Source: Pseudorhizobium tarimense
Lineage (GTDB): Bacteria > Pseudomonadota > Alphaproteobacteria > Rhizobiales > Rhizobiaceae
DNA: 64,000 bases
Assembly (NCBI RefSeq): GCF_022968135.1
Contig: NZ_JALJRA010000008.1
Coordinates: 177,586-241,585 of the forward strand
Direction: 5' to 3'
Notes under the pieces: generated by a model
Told to the model about the DNA's origin: nothing
Database searches by the model: none
The model's input: the letters and a program-made list of their open reading frames with translations, nothing else
Part shown: positions 27,976 to 37,645 of the stretch, piece after piece
How positions within the stretch are numbered: the first letter of the stretch is position 1
How the letters are laid out: every line of letters starts with the position of its first letter
Position numbers and translations under genes: made by a program

Positions 27976-29547
27976 ATGGTGTCGTACCCGGTCGTGCGCT
28001 TTTGGCGCCCCGAAAAGGTATTCGACTTGACGAATTTCCATGAGCTTGGCCTCGCCAAGCACCTCGTAGCCACCCTTTCCACCCTCGGTTACGAAAACCC
28101 GACGCCGATCCAGGCGCAGGCTATCCCGCATCTCCTCGAAGGCCGCGACCTGATCGGCCTTGCCCAGACGGGCACCGGCAAGACGGCCGCATTCGGCCTG
28201 CCGCTGATCGAGATGCTGTCGAAGGACCCGAAGCGTCCCGACAACCGCACCACCCGCACCCTGATCCTGGCTCCGACCCGCGAGCTGGTAAACCAGATCG
28301 CCGTCAACCTGAAGAGCTATGTCCGCGGCATGCCGCTGAAGATCAATTCGGTTGTCGGTGGAGCTTCCATCAACAAGCAGCAGCAGATGCTGGAAAAGGG
28401 CACCGACATTCTCGTCGCGACCCCCGGCCGCCTGCTCGACCTCGTCGCCCGCAAGGCGATCGGGCTCACCACCGTCCGCTACCTCGTGCTCGATGAAGCG
28501 GACCAGATGCTGGACCTCGGCTTCATTCACGACCTGCGCAAGATTTCCAAGATGGTGCCGAAGCGCCGGCAGACGCTGCTCTTCTCCGCCACTATGCCGA
28601 AGGCGATTGCCGAACTGGCCGGTGAATACCTGGCGGATCCGATCCAGGTCTCCGTGACGCCTCCTGGCAAGGCTGCCGACAAAGTCGAGCAGTATGTGCA
28701 TTTCCTCGGCGGCAAGAACGACAAGACCGAACTGCTGAAGCAGACGCTGACTGCCAATGCCGACGGCCGCGCGATCGTCTTCATGCGTACCAAGCACACC
28801 GCCGAGAAGCTGATGAAGCATCTCGACCAGGTCGGCTACTCGGTTGCCTCCATCCACGGCAACAAGAGCCAAGGCCAGCGTGAACGGGCGTTGAAGGGAT
28901 TCCGCGAAGGCGAGATCCAGACGCTGATTGCGACCGACGTCGCTGCACGCGGCATCGATATTCCGGGCGTCACCCACGTCTTCAATTACGACCTGCCGGA
29001 AGTGCCGGATGCCTATGTCCACCGCATCGGCCGTACCGCACGCGCCGGTCGTGACGGCATCGCCATCGCCTTCTGCACGCCGGAAGAAACCGGCCTGCTG
29101 CGCGACATCGAGAAGCTGATGGGCATCGAGATCACCACCGCCTCCGGGGAGCGGCCGGAAGGCCTGAACCGGCCGGCGCGGGGCAACAACAACAAGCGCG
29201 GCGGTAACCGTGGCCGCGGCGGCAACGGCCAGCCGGCCGGCGGCGAAGGACGTCCGAGACGCGAACGCCCTGCCCGGAAGCCGTTCTTCGCAGCGGACGG
29301 TGAGGGACGTAGCGAGGCTCCGGAACGGCAAGCCCAGCCGAACGGCAACCGCGCGGCGCGCAACGATCAGCGCAAGGAACACCGCAAGGGCAATGCGCCC
29401 GCGGCACACGGCGCGCATGAGAGCGCCAACCAGCGCAGCCGCAACGGCCACGGCCGCCCCGCCCAGAAGGGCAGCGGCAACCCCGGCCCGGTCCGCTTCG
29501 GCGGCGACACCGGTGGCAACGAAGGCCGCAAGCGTCGTCCGGCCTGA
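27976..29547 (+). CDS. rhlE: DEAD-box RNA helicase (RhlE type)
   Basis: About 505-523 residues. Helicase motifs: Q-motif TPIQAQAIP, I AQTGTGKT, Ia APTRELVNQ, Ib GG and TPGR, II VLDEADQML, III SATMP, V TDVAARGID, VI HRIGRTARAGR. The C-terminal tail from about 400 is Arg/Gly/Asn-rich (NNNKRGGNRGRGGNGQPAGG), giving nonspecific RNA binding. It unwinds RNA in ribosome assembly or mRNA decay. The true start may be the TTG at 28027, giving the family-like start TNFHELGLAKHL; the ATG at 27976 adds 17 residues. The symbol rhlE is by family. Confidence 0.92.
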   Translation: MVSYPVVRFWRPEKVFDLTNFHELGLAKHLVATLSTLGYENPTPIQAQAIPHLLEGRDLIGLAQTGTGKTAAFGLPLIEMLSKDPKRPDNRTTRTLILAPTRELVNQIAVNLKSYVRGMPLKINSVVGGASINKQQQMLEKGTDILVATPGRLLDLVARKAIGLTTVRYLVLDEADQMLDLGFIHDLRKISKMVPKRRQTLLFSATMPKAIAELAGEYLADPIQVSVTPPGKAADKVEQYVHFLGGKNDKTELLKQTLTANADGRAIVFMRTKHTAEKLMKHLDQVGYSVASIHGNKSQGQRERALKGFREGEIQTLIATDVAARGIDIPGVTHVFNYDLPEVPDAYVHRIGRTARAGRDGIAIAFCTPEETGLLRDIEKLMGIEITTASGERPEGLNRPARGNNNKRGGNRGRGGNGQPAGGEGRPRRERPARKPFFAADGEGRSEAPERQAQPNGNRAARNDQRKEHRKGNAPAAHGAHESANQRSRNGHGRPAQKGSGNPGPVRFGGDTGGNEGRKRRPA

Positions 29548-29569
29548 GCTTTAGGCTGATACGAGAAGA

Positions 29570-30475
29570 TCAAGCGGCGGGCTCTATGCCCGCCGCTTTT
29601 GTTTGCGCCTTCCGGTTCACCATGTAGACGCCGGCGACGACGATGATGGTTCCAACGATCATCGGCGGGGTCAGCGGCTCGCCGAACAGGAAGAGCGCCT
29701 CGACGGCGACGACCGGCGGCATGAGGTAGATCAGAGAGGCGGCGCGAGAAACCTGTCCGCGGCGGATGAGATAGAGAAGCAGTCCGACCGCCCCCATGGA
29801 AATGCCGAAGACGGACCAGGCCATGGCAAACATCGCCTCGCCCGTCCAGTCGAAGCGCAGATCCTCGAAGATCAGCGCCAGGGGCAGGGTCACGATGAAG
29901 GCGCCGATGAACTGCAGGACGGCGATCGCCAGGAGGTTGCCCTGCTGCAGGTTTCGCTTCTGGTAGAGCGTGCCATAGGTGACCGAGAACATGGCGGCGA
30001 GGTTGACAAGGACCGGTAGGCCGAGCCCGACCAGGCCGCGCTCGACCGTGTCGAGCAGCTGCGGCGAGATGGCGATCAGGATGCCGGCAAAGCCGAGCAC
30101 GATGCCGATCTTCTGCAGCGGACGCAGGCGTTCTCCGATGAGGAAAGGGGCCGCAAGCGCCGTCAAAAGCGGCTGCAGCCCAGCGATGATGCCGGAAAGC
30201 CCCGCCGGCACCCCCTGCCCAATCGCCCACCAAACGCCCGCAAGGTAAAGGCCGTGGAGGAAGATACCTGACATCATCCCATGGAAGATCGCCGAGCGCT
30301 CCCGCGGCCAGCGTGCGCCGACGGCCAGACACAGCAGGGTGAAAGCGATTGCTGCAAGCGCATGCCGCGCAGCCATGAAGGTCAGCGGCTCGGCGTGCGC
30401 CACCGCAAACTTCGCAACGAGCCAACCCGTCGACCAGAGGAGGACGAAAAGCACCGGAGCGAGTCTGTCGAGCAT
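29570..30475 (-). CDS. EamA/DMT-family drug-metabolite transporter
   Basis: 301 residues with about ten membrane helices in two EamA repeats. The first begins LAPVLFVLLWSTGWLVAKFA; the second, about 155-285, includes SMGAVGLLLYLIRRGQVSRA and a late SLIYLMPPVVAVEALFLFGE. It exports or imports an unknown small molecule. The ATG at 30475 is chosen; a longer frame to 30565 adds an unlikely Ser/Arg tail. The stop lies inside the shared terminator at 29572-29600. Confidence 0.88.
   Translation of the reverse strand: MLDRLAPVLFVLLWSTGWLVAKFAVAHAEPLTFMAARHALAAIAFTLLCLAVGARWPRERSAIFHGMMSGIFLHGLYLAGVWWAIGQGVPAGLSGIIAGLQPLLTALAAPFLIGERLRPLQKIGIVLGFAGILIAISPQLLDTVERGLVGLGLPVLVNLAAMFSVTYGTLYQKRNLQQGNLLAIAVLQFIGAFIVTLPLALIFEDLRFDWTGEAMFAMAWSVFGISMGAVGLLLYLIRRGQVSRAASLIYLMPPVVAVEALFLFGEPLTPPMIVGTIIVVAGVYMVNRKAQTKAAGIEPAA
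29572..29600 (+). terminator. Rho-independent, probably bidirectional terminator
   Basis: AAGCGGCGGGC (29572-29582), loop TCTAT and GCCCGCCGCTT (29588-29598) followed by TT. A perfect 11-bp stem with flanking A and T serves the helicase gene on plus and the transporter on minus. Confidence 0.8.
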
Positions 30476-30768
30476 GCGGGGATTCCGGCGGAAGGAGGAT
30501 CGAACTTGCTTGGTAGACACAGGAGCGCCGGCGGTCAAAGCAGAAACGCTGACGCTTGGCCTCAATGCGGCTGATGGTGACGGGGCATCCCCTGCCCTGC
30601 AGCGACGGGGGACTGCTCAAGTTCCAGGCAGCCTCGCCGGGAGGCTGTACCCGAGGCGCCCGAGATAGCTGGGGTAGGCGAGCTCCCATATGCTGCCCCG
30701 CATCTAGCACGGTTCTTGCATTACCACATAGACTGGGTTCAACTGGAGCGAAAGGGAGGAACGGGGAA

Positions 30769-32178
30769 TTGGCGTTCGATGAGATGTTGACTGCGGACGA
30801 CCATCCGCGATCACCCTACCGGGACTACCACACCTGGTATGCGGGCCAGCATCCGGCGCATCTGATCCAAAAAGCTCGCGATGCGGAGAACATCTTCCGC
30901 AAGACGGGCATCACCTTCGCCGTCTACGGCCATGCCGACTCCTCCGAAAAGCTGATCCCCTTCGACATCATCCCGCGCATTATCGCGGCGCGCGAATGGC
31001 GGCGGCTCGCCCAGGGCATCGAGCAGCGCGTACTGGCCCTCAACGCTTTTCTGGAGGACATCTACCACAAGCAGGAGATCATCCGGGCGGGCCGCATCCC
31101 TCGCGAACTGATCGAGAAGAATGACGCCTTCCTGCCCGAGATGATCGGCTTCCGGCCGCCCGGCGGCGTCTACACCCATGTTGTCGGGACCGACATCGTG
31201 CGCACCGGCGAAGACCAGTTCTACGTGCTTGAGGACAACGCCCGCACGCCCTCCGGTGTCTCATACATGCTGGAGAACCGGGAAACCATGATGCAGATGT
31301 TCCCCGAGCTCTTCACGCTGAACCGCGTGCGGCGCGTGGAGGATTACCCCAAGCAGCTGCGCCAGTCGCTCGCCTCGCTTGCCCCGTCCGGCTGCACGGG
31401 AAGACCCTGTGTCGCCGTGCTGACGCCGGGAATCCACAATTCTGCATATTATGAACATGCATTTCTTGCCGACAGCATGGGCGTCGAACTGGTCGAGGGT
31501 TCGGACCTGAGGGTCATCGACGGCAGGGTCAAGATGCGCACCACGCGTGGCTACGAAGAAATTGATGTGCTCTACCGCCGCGTCGATGACGAGTTTCTCG
31601 ATCCCCTCACCTTCCGGCCTGATTCCGCGCTCGGCATTCCCGGCATTATGGATGTCTACCGCGCCGGCAACATCACCATTGCCAACGCGCCGGGGACGGG
31701 CATTGCCGATGACAAGGCGATCTATTCCTACATGCCCGAGATCGTCGAATTCTACACAGGCCGCAAGCCGATGCTCGAGAACGTGCCTACCTGGCGCTGC
31801 TCTGAACCATCCAGCCTTGCTTATGTGCTGGAGCACCTGGAAGAGCTGGTGGTCAAGGAAGTCCATGGTTCTGGCGGCTACGGCATGCTCGTCGGTCCGA
31901 CGGCGACGAAGAAGGAGCGCAGCGAATTCGCGGCGAAGCTGAGTGCCCGGCCCGCCAACTACATCGCCCAGCCGACGCTTTCGCTCTCCACGGTGCCGAT
32001 CTTCGTCAACAAGGGGATTGCGCCCCGGCACGTCGACCTGCGGCCTTACGTGCTGGTCTCCGATACGGTGAAGATCATTCCCGGCGGATTGACCCGCGTG
32101 GCGCTGAAGCAGGGGTCGCTGGTGGTCAATTCCAGCCAGGGCGGCGGCACCAAGGACACCTGGGTACTGGAGGACTGA
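30769..32178 (+). CDS. Circularly permuted ATP-grasp type 2 protein (DUF404/DUF407)
   Basis: 469 residues from a TTG start with AGGGAGGA at 30753-30760; the frame is open upstream without family-like content. Motifs include YRDYHTWYAGQHPAHLIQKA, ITFAVYGHADSSEKLIPFDI, QFYVLEDNARTPSGVSYMLE, ELVVKEVHGSGGYGMLVGP and VNSSQGGGTKDTWVLED. Family knowledge: cpATP-grasp proteins occur next to alpha-E and transglutaminase-like genes and may attach or make a peptide-like product; the reaction is not established. The stop is three bases before the next gene, so this is the first gene of a three-gene operon. Confidence 0.9.
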   Translation: MAFDEMLTADDHPRSPYRDYHTWYAGQHPAHLIQKARDAENIFRKTGITFAVYGHADSSEKLIPFDIIPRIIAAREWRRLAQGIEQRVLALNAFLEDIYHKQEIIRAGRIPRELIEKNDAFLPEMIGFRPPGGVYTHVVGTDIVRTGEDQFYVLEDNARTPSGVSYMLENRETMMQMFPELFTLNRVRRVEDYPKQLRQSLASLAPSGCTGRPCVAVLTPGIHNSAYYEHAFLADSMGVELVEGSDLRVIDGRVKMRTTRGYEEIDVLYRRVDDEFLDPLTFRPDSALGIPGIMDVYRAGNITIANAPGTGIADDKAIYSYMPEIVEFYTGRKPMLENVPTWRCSEPSSLAYVLEHLEELVVKEVHGSGGYGMLVGPTATKKERSEFAAKLSARPANYIAQPTLSLSTVPIFVNKGIAPRHVDLRPYVLVSDTVKIIPGGLTRVALKQGSLVVNSSQGGGTKDTWVLED

Positions 32179-32181
32179 GCG

Positions 32182-33126
32182 ATGCTTCTCGGCAGAACCG
32201 CCAATGGCCTCTACTGGATGTTCCGCTACATAGAGCGCGCCGAGAACATCGCACGGCTGGTGGACGCCGGCCTTCGCGTCTCGCTCACCCGCTTCGACAG
32301 CGGCGACGACGACTGGGACGGCGTGCTACAGAGTGCGGGCGCGCGCCAAGCTTATGCCGAGGTGCACAGCACCGCGACCTCGGCTGATGCGGTGGACTAC
32401 CTCCTGCGCGACCGGCACAACCCTTCGAGCGTCATGTCCTGCATCGAGGCCGGGCGCAACAACGCCCGTATGGTGCGCACGGCACTCACTCGCGAAACCT
32501 GGGAAGCCACCAACGAGTGCTGGATCGACCTCAAGGCGCACCTCGCCCGCCGCCCGAAGGCAGCGGACCTGCCGGAACTGATCGACGTGATCAAGCATCG
32601 CTGCGGCCTCATCCGCGGCGCCTTTCACGGCTCGATGCTTAGAAACGACATCTACAACTTTTCGCGCATCGGCACCTTCATCGAGCGGGCCGACAATACG
32701 AGCCGCATTCTCGACGTGAAGTATTACGTGCTGCTGCCTGCCGTCAGCCAGGTCGGTTCATCGCTCGACAACATGCAGTGGGAATCGATCCTGCGATCCG
32801 TTTCCGCCCACCGATCCTATGGCTGGGTCTATGACGGCGAGCATCGCCCCGCCAACATCGCCGACTTCCTGATCCTCAATGGCCGCATGCCGCGCTCGCT
32901 CGCCTACAGCTACAGCAAGATCACCAGCAACCTTCATTATTTGGAGCGCGAATACGGCCTACGGCCACAGGCCATCGATACGGCAGAAACCATCAACGCG
33001 ATGCTGACGCGCGGCTCAATCGTCGACATCATGGACCACGGCCTGCACGAGTTCCTCGAAGAGTTCATCAGCCGCAACAACCAGCTCGGGCGGGAGATCT
33101 CCGAGGGCTACCGCTTCTATCAATAG
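32182..33126 (+). CDS. Alpha-E domain protein (DUF403)
   Basis: 314 residues, all-helical, starting MLLGRTANGLYWMFRYIERA, with IERADNTSRILDVKYYVLLP and the late TINAMLTRGSIVDIMDHGLH typical of alpha-E. The function is unknown; by genome context it is linked to the cpATP-grasp protein. GGAGG lies in the tail of the upstream gene, giving coupling. Confidence 0.9.
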   Translation: MLLGRTANGLYWMFRYIERAENIARLVDAGLRVSLTRFDSGDDDWDGVLQSAGARQAYAEVHSTATSADAVDYLLRDRHNPSSVMSCIEAGRNNARMVRTALTRETWEATNECWIDLKAHLARRPKAADLPELIDVIKHRCGLIRGAFHGSMLRNDIYNFSRIGTFIERADNTSRILDVKYYVLLPAVSQVGSSLDNMQWESILRSVSAHRSYGWVYDGEHRPANIADFLILNGRMPRSLAYSYSKITSNLHYLEREYGLRPQAIDTAETINAMLTRGSIVDIMDHGLHEFLEEFISRNNQLGREISEGYRFYQ

Positions 33127-33138
33127 GACGACGCGCCC

Positions 33139-33960
33139 ATGCGGCTGACCATCACGCACTCTACCCAATATCTCTACGACCAACCCGTCTCCTACGTGCT
33201 CCAGCGGCTGAGGCTGACGCCGGTCGACGGGCCGACGCAGCGCGTCTTGAACTGGTCGATCCAGCTGGAGGGCGCGAAGGTCGAGACGGGGTATGCAGAC
33301 CAGTACGGCAACCGGGTGGAACTAACTTCCGTGGAAGGTAGCGCCTACACGATCCGCATCGTGGCGAGCGGTGAGGTGAAAACGATCGACACCTCCGGCG
33401 TCTTCGGACAGCACCAGGGGTTTTGCCCACTCTGGCTGTTCCTGCGCGAAACGCCGCAGACCAAGGCGGGCAAGCTGGTGCGGGAGATTAACAGCGGCCT
33501 TGCCGAAGACGATGGTCTGGCGCGCATGCACGCCCTGATGAACGCCATCCACAAACAGGTGGCCTATGTTCCGGGCGCCACGGACAGCGAAACTACGGCG
33601 GAGCAGGCGCTGGAAGCCGGTCGCGGCGTCTGCCAGGACCACGCCCACATCATGATCAGCGCCGCGCGGCTGCTTGGCAATCCGGCCCGCTATGTGTCGG
33701 GGTACCTGATGATGGAAGGCGTGGCGGAACAGGTGGCCACACACGCCTGGGCGGAAGTCCACCTGCCGGGCCTTGGCTGGATAGGCTTCGACGCTGCCAA
33801 CAACATCTGCCCCGACGAACGCTATGTTCGCATCGCCAGCGGCCTTTCCTACCGCGATGCCGCCCCGGTCTCCGGCCTACGCATCGGGTCCGCCAATGAA
33901 GACCTTCATGTGGCGGTGACGGTGGAGCCGACGGTCAGCCAGCAGCAGAGCCAGAGCTGA
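33139..33960 (+). CDS. Transglutaminase-like cysteine peptidase-fold protein
   Basis: 273 residues. An N-terminal beta domain (MRLTITHSTQYLYDQPVSYV) is followed by a transglutaminase core with the catalytic triad Cys165 in GRGVCQDHAH, His202 in ATHAWAEV and Asp218 in GWIGFDAANN. This is the third gene of the cpATP-grasp/alpha-E/transglutaminase cassette, which occurs widely in Proteobacteria. It probably trims or cross-links a peptide product; this is inference. Confidence 0.9.
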   Translation: MRLTITHSTQYLYDQPVSYVLQRLRLTPVDGPTQRVLNWSIQLEGAKVETGYADQYGNRVELTSVEGSAYTIRIVASGEVKTIDTSGVFGQHQGFCPLWLFLRETPQTKAGKLVREINSGLAEDDGLARMHALMNAIHKQVAYVPGATDSETTAEQALEAGRGVCQDHAHIMISAARLLGNPARYVSGYLMMEGVAEQVATHAWAEVHLPGLGWIGFDAANNICPDERYVRIASGLSYRDAAPVSGLRIGSANEDLHVAVTVEPTVSQQQSQS

Positions 33961-33984
33961 GCCCGAGCCGGGTTTGTGCGCGGC

Positions 33985-34296
33985 TCAGGCGGCTGAGGAG
34001 AGCTGCTGGTAGCGGCGGCGGAGCGTGTTATAGGCCGCCTGCATCATGTCCATGTCCTGCAGGTGGCTGACGCCTGCCGTGGTCACCATGAGCTCTCCGA
34101 CCAGAGTGGCGACGTCGCCCTCGTGGCCTCCAGAACTTTGCAGAAGCGCTTTCGCCTTGGCCTCGGATCCGCCCAGGCTGCAGTACAATGCAAACGACGC
34201 CTTGAAGAAGTTGTCTCGCAAATCTTCCACGGTCATCGGATGGGCGTCAGGGTCCATCTTCATCAGGTCCACGGCGCGGTTCTGGATTTCACTCAT
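33985..34296 (-). CDS. Hypothetical helical protein
   Basis: 103 residues starting MSEIQNRAVDLMKMDPDAHP. It is mostly helical and ends in NTLRRRYQQLSSAA. I recognise no family. The start at 34296 is chosen over an upstream in-frame start with an Arg-rich extension. It is convergent with the transglutaminase gene; a GAGCCG/CGGCTC inverted repeat at 33965-33986 may terminate both. Confidence 0.6.
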   Translation of the reverse strand: MSEIQNRAVDLMKMDPDAHPMTVEDLRDNFFKASFALYCSLGGSEAKAKALLQSSGGHEGDVATLVGELMVTTAGVSHLQDMDMMQAAYNTLRRRYQQLSSAA

Positions 34297-34465
34297 GACA
34301 ACACGGGGATTGGCTTTACTGCGGAGAAGCACGAGACTAAGCGGGAACCTTTGTCACCGGTTAAATCCGCTAATGTTAGATCTTATCCGCAAGAAATGAC
34401 ATCACCGCTCCAAGACAAGCCCTGCACCATCTTCCCGTGCTCTCCTTGATCAAATGGGAGGCGCC

Positions 34466-34942
34466 ATGCTGTTGGGGCAGTCGGTGTTCCAGTCGGTGCT
34501 GACGCGGCTGGACGAAGAGAAGCAGGAAGACGAACCGCCTGCCGAGGGGGCGGTTTTTCGCGTGCCCGGATTGACGTCTGGCTTCGTTGCCGCGACGAAG
34601 GAAACGGTTGCGTTCGGCAGTTCCGGCGCGGGCGATGCCTATCTCGAGATGCTGGCCGACAAACCGCCGCCGGAGCCGGATCCACCAGCCGAAGCACCAC
34701 GAAAAGAGCCATTTGTGCCGGAGCACCTCCTGCGCATCAGCGACGCCGAAATCGCAGAAGATCTTGCGCTTACCCCCGATGAAACCGCCGAAACGCTGGC
34801 GGAAAAGCGGCGGCGCTTTGCCAAGGATAACCATCCAGATCGTGTACCTGAGGCACTCCGCGACAATGCGACCCTGCGGATGAAGACAGCCAACATCCTG
34901 ATCGATCGGGCAATCCGCGACCTTTACTGGTGCTCGTCCTGA
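34466..34942 (+). CDS. J-domain-like protein with C-terminal HPD motif
   Basis: 158 residues. The N-terminus (MLLGQSVFQSVLTRLDEEKQ) is followed by a Pro/Glu-rich linker (about 60-80) and a C-terminal region, LTPDETAETLAEKRRRFAKD-NHPDR-VPEALRDNATLRMKTAN, containing the HPD tripeptide of J-domains between two helices. It could stimulate an Hsp70 (DnaK). The canonical helix I of J-domains is weak, so the assignment is partial. The ATG at 34466 has GGGAGG upstream. The end overlaps the convergent DUF3329 gene by 19 bases. Confidence 0.65.
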   Translation: MLLGQSVFQSVLTRLDEEKQEDEPPAEGAVFRVPGLTSGFVAATKETVAFGSSGAGDAYLEMLADKPPPEPDPPAEAPRKEPFVPEHLLRISDAEIAEDLALTPDETAETLAEKRRRFAKDNHPDRVPEALRDNATLRMKTANILIDRAIRDLYWCSS

Positions 34943-35139
34943 TCGGCCGGCTCCGTCTTGGGCTTTCGGCCGAACTCGTAGAAGAGCTTGTAGCCGGCAT
35001 AGATGCCCATCGCCCCGACGATCATACCCCAGAACGGCTCGCCGCTATAGAACTCGAACCCGGCCCAGGCGACGCAGACGCCGACGATGAGGAGGCGCGC
35101 CCAGAGCGGCTTGTACATAGGGTGGTCGATATCGATCAT
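34924..35139 (-). CDS. DUF3329-like small membrane protein
   Basis: 71 residues with two membrane helices (LWARLLIVGVCVAWAGFEFY and PFWGMIVGAMGIYAGYKLFY) and a charged tail (EFGRKPKTEPADQDEHQ). It starts MIDIDHPMYKPLWAR four bases after the ROK regulator stop, so the two may be co-transcribed. Role unknown. Confidence 0.7.
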   Translation of the reverse strand: MIDIDHPMYKPLWARLLIVGVCVAWAGFEFYSGEPFWGMIVGAMGIYAGYKLFYEFGRKPKTEPADQDEHQ

Positions 35140-35143
35140 CTGC

Positions 35144-36358
35144 TCATTCTCCCGCCGCCTGGAGTGGCGCACGCTGAGCAATGATATCCTGGTCGATGAA
35201 CGAAAAGGCAAGCCCGAGATGCCCTTCGAACACCAGCGACGGTTCGTCTGCCGCCACTTCCAGCCGCGGCATGCCCGACAGCTTCACCACCTGCGTCTGC
35301 GCCAGCCCCTCCTCGACTCCCTGGCTCAGGAGATCGTAGTAGCGCATGCCCGGCCCGGTAATGAAGACCGGCATGTGGCCGTGCAGGCTAAGGAGGCGCG
35401 AGAGGCCGTTGCCGAGCGCGATCCCCGCTTGGCGGAAAGCAAAACCCGCCATGCGATTGCCCTGCCGTGCCTTCCCGGCGATCTTGTCCACTTCCGCAAG
35501 CGGAACGATCTTGGCCGGGATGGTGTCGAGCGGCACCTCGAATGCGGCGCGAAGCACGGCATAGAATCCGGCATAGGCTTCGATGCAGCCGCGGGCGCCA
35601 CAACGGCAGAGCGCCCCACTCGGAATGTGCAGCATGTGACCGAAATTGGGAGCCGAGATTTCTGTTTCCCCTCCTGGCCGCATCTTCGCGATGCCGAGAC
35701 CGATGCTGTGGCCAAGTGACACGGCAGCAAGCGCCGGCAGAGCCGGATTCTGCCGCTGCTGCAGGGCCTTAGCGACAAGCAGGGTTTCGTTGTTGAGGAG
35801 GGTTCGCGCATTCCACCCCTGCCCCAGGACGATGCGGAAGTCGATCCCTTCACCCCCCAACATCGGCGACCAGACGAGGAGCGGCTTTTCTGCACTGACC
35901 AGCCCCTTGCTGCTGAAGGAAACCAGCAGGACTTGCTCGCGGTCGATGCTACTGCGGGAGATGAGCCGCTCGAGCGCCGCACGGATCGCCGCGGCGAAGG
36001 CTTGCGCAGAATTCTCCTGCCGCCCTTCCGTGAAGCGGTCGAGCAGGGTGCCGGCGTAGTCGACGAGGGAATATTGGATGAGGTCGGAGGAGATGACCAC
36101 CACGATCACAAAGCCGCAGTCGCGGCGCTGGCCGAACAGCACGCGCGGACGGCCCCGGCCTGCGGCAGCCTGCTGCTCGATCTTCTCGATGATGGCGTGC
36201 CGCTCGAGGTCGGCGGTGATTGCGGAGACCGTGCCAGACGATAGTTTAGTGGTCTCGGAAAGCTCCGTATGGGACAAGCGGCCGTGACGTCGCAGGACCG
36301 AAAGAACCAGGGCGCTGTTCTGCTGCCGGACCAGCTCAGTGCTCGACTTGGCCAGCAT
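35144..36358 (-). CDS. xylR: ROK-family transcriptional regulator (probable XylR)
   Basis: 404 residues. The N-terminal winged helix (QQNSALVLSVLRRHGRLSHT and LSSGTVSAITADLERHAII) is followed by a ROK sugar-kinase-like domain with LGHSIGLGIAKMRPGG and the Zn-type motif CRCGARGCIEAYAG. The two Cys-x-Cys and Cys positions fit a structural zinc. It diverges from xylF and is expected to repress the importer in the absence of sugar. Xylose as the inducer is inferred from the xylF neighbour. Confidence 0.85.
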   Translation of the reverse strand: MLAKSSTELVRQQNSALVLSVLRRHGRLSHTELSETTKLSSGTVSAITADLERHAIIEKIEQQAAAGRGRPRVLFGQRRDCGFVIVVVISSDLIQYSLVDYAGTLLDRFTEGRQENSAQAFAAAIRAALERLISRSSIDREQVLLVSFSSKGLVSAEKPLLVWSPMLGGEGIDFRIVLGQGWNARTLLNNETLLVAKALQQRQNPALPALAAVSLGHSIGLGIAKMRPGGETEISAPNFGHMLHIPSGALCRCGARGCIEAYAGFYAVLRAAFEVPLDTIPAKIVPLAEVDKIAGKARQGNRMAGFAFRQAGIALGNGLSRLLSLHGHMPVFITGPGMRYYDLLSQGVEEGLAQTQVVKLSGMPRLEVAADEPSLVFEGHLGLAFSFIDQDIIAQRAPLQAAGE

Positions 36359-36559
36359 CTTACGCCCGCTCCTCCTGTTACGATCTCGTCGATAGACCAG
36401 TCGGCGCCGATGCTCAATCCGCCGATTGACTCCTCAAAAAATCTCTGACATCTAATTTCTTGACTGTCGAGAAAAAAGCATTCGGCTTTGACTGGCAGCT
36501 TATCTGGCGGGGGGAGAGCACGGAGGCTTTGGCCATCCGCCGTCAATCGGGAGGATCCT
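36359..36559. promoter_or_regulatory. Divergent xylR-xylF promoter region
   Basis: 201 bases between the ROK gene and xylF. An AT-rich stretch at about 36420-36480 includes TTGACT, TCTTGACTGTCGAGAA and several A-runs, the likely promoter and operator zone. The xylF ribosome site is GGGAGGAT at 36549-36556. No exact operator can be assigned. Confidence 0.4.
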
Positions 36560-37600
36560 ATGAAGTCCATCATCAAGCTGATGGCCGGTACGGCTATCGT
36601 TGTGTCCATGGCCACTGCGGCCCTGGCCCAGGAAAAGACTGTTGGCGTGTCCTGGTCCAACTTCCAGGAAGAACGCTGGAAGACGGACGAAGCCGCCATC
36701 AAGAAGGCGCTCGAAGAAGCCGGCGCCAAGTACATCTCCGCCGACGCCCAGTCGTCCGCCGCCAAGCAGCTCACCGATGTCGAGTCGCTGATCTCGCAGG
36801 GCGCCGACGCCCTGATCGTTCTGGCGCAGGACAGCGACGCGATCGGTCCAGCCATCGAAAAGGCAACCGCGGAAGGCATTCCGGTCGTCGGCTATGACCG
36901 CCTGATCGAGAACCCGTCTGCCTTCTACATCACCTTCGACAACAAGGAAGTGGGCCGCATGCAGGCGCGCGAAGTGTTCAAGGTGGCACCGGAAGGCAAC
37001 TACGTCTTCATCAAGGGCTCCTCGTCCGATCCGAACGCCGACTTCCTGTTCTCCGGACAGATGGAAGTGCTGCAGGACGCCATCGACTCCGGCAAGATCA
37101 AGAACGTCGGTGAAGCCTATACCGACGGCTGGAAGCCGGAAAACGCCCAGCGCAACATGGAGCAGTTCCTGACCGCCAACAACAACGAGGTCGACGCGGT
37201 CGTTGCTTCCAACGACGGCACTGCCGGTGGTGCGATCGCCGCGCTTGACGCCCAGGGTCTAGCCGGTTCCGTACCGGTGTCCGGCCAGGACGCCGACAAA
37301 GCCGCCCTCAACCGCGTCGCTAAGGGCACGCAGACGGTATCGGTCTGGAAGGACAGCCGTGAACTCGGCAAGAACGCTGCCGAGATTGCGCTGGCACTCG
37401 CCGATGGCAAGACCATGGACGAAATCGAGAACGTCCAGACCTTCACCGGCGGCCCGAAGGGTGCCGAAATGAAGTCGGTCTTCCTCGCACCGCTGCCGGT
37501 CACCAAGGACAATCTCGACGTCGTCATCGACGCCGGCTGGATCAGCAAGGAAGAAGCCTGCCAGGGGGTACAGCCCGGCTCGGTCGCCGCCTGCGACTAA
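36560..37600 (+). CDS. xylF: XylF, periplasmic D-xylose-type sugar-binding protein
   Basis: 346 residues, starting [20 protein letters not shown] with a signal peptide cleaved about at LAQ. The family motifs of XylF/ChvE-like type I binding proteins are [70 protein letters not shown] and [19 protein letters not shown]. Ligand contact residues are of the xylose/arabinose class but not certain. It is the first gene of the importer; a hairpin follows it. Confidence 0.9.
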   Translation: MKSIIKLMAGTAIVVSMATAALAQEKTVGVSWSNFQEERWKTDEAAIKKALEEAGAKYISADAQSSAAKQLTDVESLISQGADALIVLAQDSDAIGPAIEKATAEGIPVVGYDRLIENPSAFYITFDNKEVGRMQAREVFKVAPEGNYVFIKGSSSDPNADFLFSGQMEVLQDAIDSGKIKNVGEAYTDGWKPENAQRNMEQFLTANNNEVDAVVASNDGTAGGAIAALDAQGLAGSVPVSGQDADKAALNRVAKGTQTVSVWKDSRELGKNAAEIALALADGKTMDEIENVQTFTGGPKGAEMKSVFLAPLPVTKDNLDVVIDAGWISKEEACQGVQPGSVAACD

Positions 37601-37620
37601 ACAAGGCTGAGCAACCGGAT

Positions 37621-37645
37621 CCCGGCGCTGCGCGGCAGCGTCGGG
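37621..37645 (+). promoter_or_regulatory. Intercistronic hairpin between xylF and xylH
   Basis: CCCGGCGCTGC (37621-37631), loop GCG and GCAGCGTCGGG (37635-37645) form an 11-bp stem with one G-T pair. Such hairpins after binding-protein genes usually stabilise the upstream mRNA or partly terminate, raising SBP over permease levels. It could also be a weak terminator. Confidence 0.6.

Noticed and set aside
33961..33986. Strong terminator between the transglutaminase and the hypothetical gene
   Set aside because: GAGCCG/CGGCTC is only six bases with a 10-base loop and no T-run; kept only as a remark.
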